Shown piece after piece: positions 58,838 to 64,000 of a stretch of DNA of 64,000 nt (positions within the stretch are counted from its first letter, which is position 1; the number at the start of each line of letters is the position of its first letter). Under the pieces are notes generated by a model. The model was not told the origin of the DNA, ran no database searches, and saw nothing but the letters and a program-made list of their open reading frames with translations. The position numbers and the translations under genes were made by a program. Origin of the DNA: Nymphalis io (lineage: Eukaryota > Arthropoda > Insecta > Lepidoptera > Nymphalidae); NCBI RefSeq assembly GCF_905147045.1, contig NC_065894.1, positions 5,803,501 to 5,867,500 on the forward strand, in the 5' to 3' direction.

Positions 58838-60932
58838 TTATTGGCTATTGATCCAAGATACGTATGAAGTAACTCTTGCGAAAGCTGCAGGGAAACCGGC
58901 CTCACAACCAGCTCTGGCTCCATATGATGTCACTCCGATCTAAATAAGATAAAACATATACACATTTTAAATTGATTTAAGCTTGTATAAAATAAAATAA
59001 ACGTAAAACTTTCGGCCTTATTTATATACGTTTTTTAGTGTTTTTTTAGCTAAATACTTATTTTTCTCTTTCTAACATATTTGATTTGACATTTGTATGA
59101 AAGAGAGCATTATTAATAATCATCCCATCACAATATTTATAGGTAAAGCCGTTTATTGTTAAATATTATGAATTATATATATATACTTGTACTTACCAAG
59201 ACCTGTCTGCCAGCGATGTTAACGGCTAAAGGTCCACCAGAGTCACCTTGGCAAGTTCCTCTGCCGCCTTCACCGCTGGTGCAGATATTTGAGGCATGGA
59301 CGAAGTCGGTGCCGTATACAGCAGTGCATTGAGCATTGGTTATGACGCTGAGGTTCACGGAGCTAAGTCTTTGGCTCGTTGGAATTGAGCCACCTGTGTG
59401 ATAAAAATGATATATCAAATAGATGAAAAAAAATTTGTTTGGGTAGAACTGTCTTAGAATTCAGTTGGAAATTTTGACTCAAATATATAATTTTAAGGGA
59501 AGTTGTGTTAACTTCCGAAATGAAGAAAATAAGTTGACTTATATGAATATTACCAAATAGTACACCTATGTAAGAATGAAAAGATGGAAAGTGACTACCA
59601 CCGCTCATAGACACCAACAATACCAAGGGGCTTGTATGTGCGTTGCCGGCCTTTTTTTTAAATATAACGAAATTAATATCTTACCGTCTCTGGTTAGACC
59701 ATATCCGGATGCAAGAGCGTTCCAATCAACGAAATTGTTGACAAGCTGGCCGCCACTCGGGAGAGCGATGGGCTGGATTACAGCTAAAATTAAGGTATAA
59801 TATTTTGAATATATGAATGATATTTTGTTCAACTAAGTTAGGTATAAAGTTAAGTGATGCAAATATTTCGATACAGGTCTTGATTTTATATAATTTTGCA
59901 ACCACAAGAGATTATATCAATATAACATTTTAGTGCTTATCTTTTTTTTAGTCCCATGTTTATAATACGTACTAGTGAATGCTGCTGAAGGAATGCGAAT
60001 AACAGCAATGTCGTTAGCGGCGTTTGAAGGTGTCCAGTTAGGGTGGACTGCGATATCGGTGGTGGCAATGCGATGACCTCCAGTGAAGATGGTGTTGGAA
60101 CCGAGGACGACAGTGATAGACTGAGCAGTCAAAATGCCATCCGTGTAGCAGTGAGCAGCGGTCAAAACGCGAGTATTGGAAATCAGCGAACCGCCGCACA
60201 TAGAGGTGAGGACGAATAAGATAGTAATAACGAGTCCAGCCTGAATACAAAAAAAAATATCATTAAAATATTTAGTCGTTTTAAGTTACATAAGAAATAT
60301 TCTATTATAATTATTCAATTTTTAAACGCATTATATGTACCCTTATATTGATAATATAAATGATAGTGTAAATTACTTCTTTTAATTGCTGCATAAAATT
60401 TTAACATCATTTTATTTTAAAGCCTAATTAAGGATATTATATATTTAGTTTTTGAATGAGTGTTTCATTTTATTATTTATAAAAAAAGCTGCAAGCTTTT
60501 TTTATAAATAATAAAAATATTTTTTTCTTAAGAGGAGTCGTCAAGCAGAAGATTAAAAAAAAAATTAATTCAAAACTATAAATACAAATTAAGCAAATTT
60601 AAACACAGTGGTTGAACAATTTTGTTTGTAAGATCGAATTTTCAGTTATGATTAGTCATTTGTTTAGGCACTGTTCATCTTAACTAACTCTTGACCAAAT
60701 TAACGTTAATAATATTTACCTGGTAGGGAACCTGCTGGATGTCAGTGATCGAACCACCAACAATTCTGGGGTAGTATTTCAAACCTAATTCTTCAGCGGT
60801 CTTTACTTTGCTAGCTAGTGGAATACCAACTGTTCTGTGATAATCGTACACAGATGCGCCATCGTAATTGGCTTCTCCATACACAGCGCTGATAGCAACA
60901 GCTAGTACAACCGAAACCAGCAAAGTCTTCAT
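58838..60932 (-). CDS. Serine protease C: secreted S1-family digestive-type protease (292 residues), mosaic
   Basis: Five exons: 60720-60932, 59973-60240, 59685-59783, 59197-59393, 58838-58939. Signal peptide, Y-Y-P-R/I-V-G-G activation site and triad are as in copy B; Gly again at position 189. It differs mainly in one contiguous tract: the end of exon 2 ([10 protein letters not shown] against [10 protein letters not shown]), intron 2, and exon 3 ([20 protein letters not shown]). The preceding part of exon 2 and all of exon 4 are practically identical to B. Intron 1 is 479 bp (118 bp in A and B) and contains a 23-bp inverted repeat. The TATA box is altered. The frame is intact, so probably functional. 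Confidence 0.94.
60468..60516. repeat. Perfect 23-bp inverted repeat with 3-nt loop in intron 1 of protease C
   Basis: Left arm 60468-60490 (ends AAAAAAAGCT), loop GCA, right arm 60494-60516 (starts AGCTTTTTTT). It lies in the intron part absent from copies A and B. AT-rich apart from the AGCT at the tip. Confidence 0.95.
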
Positions 60933-60969
60933 CGTGGATAACAGTCTTTCGATTCGTTATTTCCAGATC

Positions 60970-60998
60970 CTTTTATGTAAAATATATCTTATCTATCT
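60970..60998 (-). promoter_or_regulatory. Core promoter of protease C, altered TATA box
   Basis: At the place of TATATAAAAG this copy has TACATAAAAG (60970-60979 on the minus strand). The GATA-type AGATAGATAAG is kept at 60988-60998. A weaker TATA suggests lower or different expression. Confidence 0.65.
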
Positions 60999-61600
60999 CA
61001 ATATAATCGGTTTTAATCAAAGGATAAAAATGTTTTGATTATAAACACATTGACAAAATTATACTAAATTACATTTTTCGTTCATTAAAATTTAAAAATA
61101 AATAAATCTGTTTAGTAGTTAAATTATTTTCTATGATATTTTGTCTCTTTTTAATAAAACCTTACATTACATTTTTTGGACACTATTAATTTAACTAATC
61201 TAACGACACCTTTTATGTTTAAATTTAGCCCCTTAAGATACAGATCCTTCTAAATAAACAGACAAGATAATACATACTTACATATTATGTTTTTTCTGGT
61301 AATAACATATCATAATAAAAATACAATAAAGTAATAAATAATAATTTAATAAGCATGTTTGAATTGAATTGGTTTTTCCTATAAAGATAAACGATTAAAG
61401 ACTTGAAAAATTAAACGATGTATATAATGATTTAAATTAATTTTAACGCATTACTATCAGATTAGATAATATAATTTATAAAATATTAATCAGAAATTAT
61501 GTAAAAATTCCATTTAAAATCCCAGCAAGATAGCATTAATATAATTAAAGGTCATTCGTGTATTGTCGAGTATTAAATACTAAGTATTTGTTTATATTTA

Positions 61601-61835
61601 GAGCTCGGATGCTAGGCGGTTAAAATGCGTGAGTTTTAACCGATGTTTGTGGGTTCACCCAGGCAAGCACCACTGAAATTTCATGTGCATCGGGAGATTC
61701 GTAAGAAAATCCGAGTGTGTATCTCACCAACCTGCATTTGAGCAATGTGGTGGAATAAGCTTCAAACTTCTTTTTAAAAGAGAGAGGAGGCTTAGCCTAG
61801 CAGTGGTACATTAATAGGCTGTTTACTTTTAATTT
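61601..61835 (+). repeat. S2 SINE, uninterrupted, at the right end of the array
   Basis: Same head as the remnants at 50125 and 56381, but it continues past CACCACTGAAA into TTTCATGTGC, ACCAACCTGCATTTGAGC and TTAGCCTAGCAGTGGTACAT. It shows the ancestral sequence in which the duplication breakpoint lies (around 61675). Confidence 0.85.
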
Positions 61836-63716
61836 TTGTTTATATTTTATTGTTATTTTAACTTTTGGTCACACGGAGTTTATAACAGTTTTATGATAGT
61901 TACCAAATATTTTTACATCCAATAGCTATGCAATTAAATTAAACAGATTAAAGTAAAGTGCAATGGAAACTTGGAAAATAATACAATACATCTTCTCTAT
62001 TTTTGTTTGTTACTAGGTTAACCTCCTGTTCTACATATTGGAAATACAACACAAATATACTTTAATTTTTTACGCATTTGTTTCAATATATATTTTTTTC
62101 GTTTTATACAAATGGCAATTTGGACACTAATTCATTATACGAGGGTCCCATAAATTGGCTGACCCTCTTTTATATTAAGGGAAAGCTAATCCAGCGAGGT
62201 CGTATTTAATCGTCGCTTCACTAGGTCCTCATGTGCAGTGTCTCACGGGTCTTAGACCTTAATCTGTCCGTAATCAAAATGAATCTCTGTGAAACCCGTT
62301 CTTAGTTCTATGGTGCGTTAACGGAAAATCGATTAATATATTGATAGGATCATATAACATGATTTGGGTTGTAATGATATTAGCCTTGATTTCATTATCT
62401 TACCGAACAATGATGATATAAAGTTCAATATTTTATATTATTTTCTCTAAAGTAATTGTTATTACTATGACAGAAAAATAGCGCAAGATATTCAGTAAAC
62501 GTGACAGGACTTAAATGTATTTACCGGCCATCCGTCCGAAATTTTCATTTTGAAACGTTACTTCTATGGAATATGAATCTAGCCGAAGTACGGTTTGAGT
62601 CCAGATTTCGGAATCAAATCAATGGATTAACGGAAACTGCAACGAAAACTTACTAAAATTTCAAAACAAAGAGAAGCTTACAAATAACTATATATGATGG
62701 CCCAAATGATTTTTGAAATGACGACTGAAATATTACTTCACATAAATTCAATAGTTTTTATTCAAACTTTACAAATTTCTGTTAAATATATCTATTTTTC
62801 AAAACGTGATTAAGGAACACATTATTTGGCGTTTTAATAAAGCTAGACTGTAACAAATGCACTCAATACTTACACATCAACTTAATCTATGCGGTTTTTA
62901 AAAAAATACTTTTAATTGTAACCATTAGAACACTGATTAAATAGAAATAAATATTTAATATGCAAATATCTAAACATTGAAATAACTTGTAAGCGTTTTT
63001 AAATGGATAAATTACGAAAATAATTAGTTTGTTCCTCCTTCGCCTTTCCCGTTCGTTTGTTTATTCCTCATAGGTAATGATTTTTTTAATGCTGTCATAT
63101 ATTAACTTTAAGCAAAAGCATAAATACTGATGACCCATGATTTTATTGACAAAGATGACGAACTTCCATATATAATAAAATTTTCCACTCCTAGAAGATG
63201 AATTTGCACAAAACCTATTACAATTATTTTTTAATTTTATCATTTAAATTATCAAAAACATTATTCAATTTTTTTTAACACATAAACAGAAGCGTGATAT
63301 CATATTCATAAATTTATAACTTGAAAAATGAAGAACTTCCATGCAAACTTTCATCCCCTAATCCACCGTCTTAGGTTATGAAAACACTATACCATCTGGT
63401 TTTTACTAAAGCCTAAAAACCGATATCCATATCACTAACATCTAAAAAAGGTAAACTTCTAAACAAAATTTCTTCCCAAATTGATTAATATTCAAAAAAT
63501 CTTCAAATCTGTTTTTAAATAATTGAAACCAATAGCCTAATGTAAACCTGTTTATTTATATATACAAGAATTACTCATTTATATATATTAGATATATAAA
63601 CATACTGAATCAGTTAAAAAAAAAATGTTGTAAGATCATCAAATTTCCGGGAGTTGTCACAAATTGTCATCTTATTCTAATTACGTTGACACAATATACA
63701 ATATAATAATAATAAT
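61836..63716. other. Spacer right of the array, nothing recognised
   Basis: AT-rich. A slightly GC-richer stretch at 62130-62300 (GGTCCCATAAATTGGCTGAC ... TCTCACGGGTCTTAGACC) has no coding potential and no match elsewhere in the window. Confidence 0.4.
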
Positions 63717-64000
63717 GTCCTCCAGATAATTTCGGCCACGGCGGCCAATCCCAAGAGAGATTAGGCAGGATTAACTACGCAGGAGATATTATAGTGCATA
63801 AGTGTGTGCGCAAACACAGGTGCACTCTCTATTCCCTAGCTCTCATAATCTGAGGGAAAGAGTTCAAGCGCAGGACCAACGGCTTACACACTTCCAAATT
63901 CCAGTCTTCGGGCTGCTACTGAGAATTTTCTGACAGAAAAAACCCAATAACTTTTTATTGGCCCGACCTAGGAATTGAACCCAGGACCTCCGGGTCTGCG
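63717..64000 (-). repeat. S1 SINE, minus strand, cut by the window edge
   Basis: Inverse of the copy at 24908. From the left: TCCTCCAGATAATTTCGGCC, ACGGCGGCCAATC, TTATAGTGCATAAGTG, AACACAGGTGCACTC, then AACTTTTTATTGGCCCGACC and GGAATTGAACCCAGGACC (B box inverse) near the edge. It keeps the unaltered GGCCGCCGTGGCCGAAAT segment. Confidence 0.85.

Larger units (their letters stand above)
56453..61678. repeat. Tandem segmental duplicate, unit 3 (contains protease C; internal deletion)
   Basis: 5226 bp. It lacks the equivalent of 50891-52287 (1397 bp): ...GGAAAACATCG joins GCGGCTTCGCACG at 57146/57147. It has an intron 1 about 360 bp longer in its protease gene. Its right end passes into a complete S2 SINE, so it is the right end of the array. 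Confidence 0.9.

Noticed and set aside
1..64000. CRISPR array, operon or other prokaryotic system
   Set aside because: Introns, SINEs, LINEs and mariner show an animal nuclear genome. The regular repeats are segmental duplicates and retroposons.

Overview
The window is eukaryotic, AT-rich and intron-containing, and looks like a lepidopteran nuclear chromosome, probably a nymphalid butterfly. The basis is the insect-type UDP-glycosyltransferase (UGT) and midgut serine-protease gene structures, plus several retroposon families that I recall as typical of nymphalid genomes; the nymphalid call is inference.

Layout. (1) 1-22,588: a head-to-tail cluster of five UGT genes, all on the minus strand. 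Four are complete (3766-7013, 8058-11583, 12188-14877, 16172-22588) and the first exon of a fifth (44-856) runs off the left edge. The four complete genes share one architecture: a long exon 1 with signal peptide and acceptor-binding half, exon 2 of exactly 223 bp, exon 3 of exactly 217 bp with the UGT signature, and a last exon with the membrane anchor and a basic tail. Intron phases are 0, 1, 2 throughout. The rightmost gene is the most diverged and has Asn where the catalytic His should be. Introns and spacers carry a jockey/I-type LINE fragment, a hAT-like MITE and several retroposon pieces.

(2) 22,589-36,790: no host gene recognised. It holds a tRNA-headed SINE, a decayed mariner with terminal inverted repeats and TA duplication (25772-27074), and a CR1/jockey-like LINE with a frameshifted ORF1 and a long ORF2 (28.4-33.5 kb).

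(3) 36,791-61,678: three tandem segmental duplicates (36791-50196, 50197-56452, 56453-61678), each carrying one five-exon secreted S1 serine protease on the minus strand. Copy A has a nonsense codon just after the activation site, copy B is intact, and copy C is intact but has a longer intron 1 and a diverged central tract. Copy 1 also contains a 7-kb insertion flanked by a 13-bp duplication (38421-45473). It holds an intact 1057-codon LINE ORF at its 3' end and about 3.1 kb of unrelated AT-rich sequence plus a truncated SINE at its 5' end.

(4) 61,679-64,000: SINE remnants and AT-rich sequence without recognisable genes.

Biologically this is a detoxification cluster (UGTs) next to a digestive-protease array, both growing by tandem duplication. 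The most unusual signal is a series of perfect or near-perfect inverted repeats (arms 9-23 bp, loops 1-9 nt). Two can be shown, by comparison with sister sequence or an expected protein motif, to be fold-back (template-switch) mutations.
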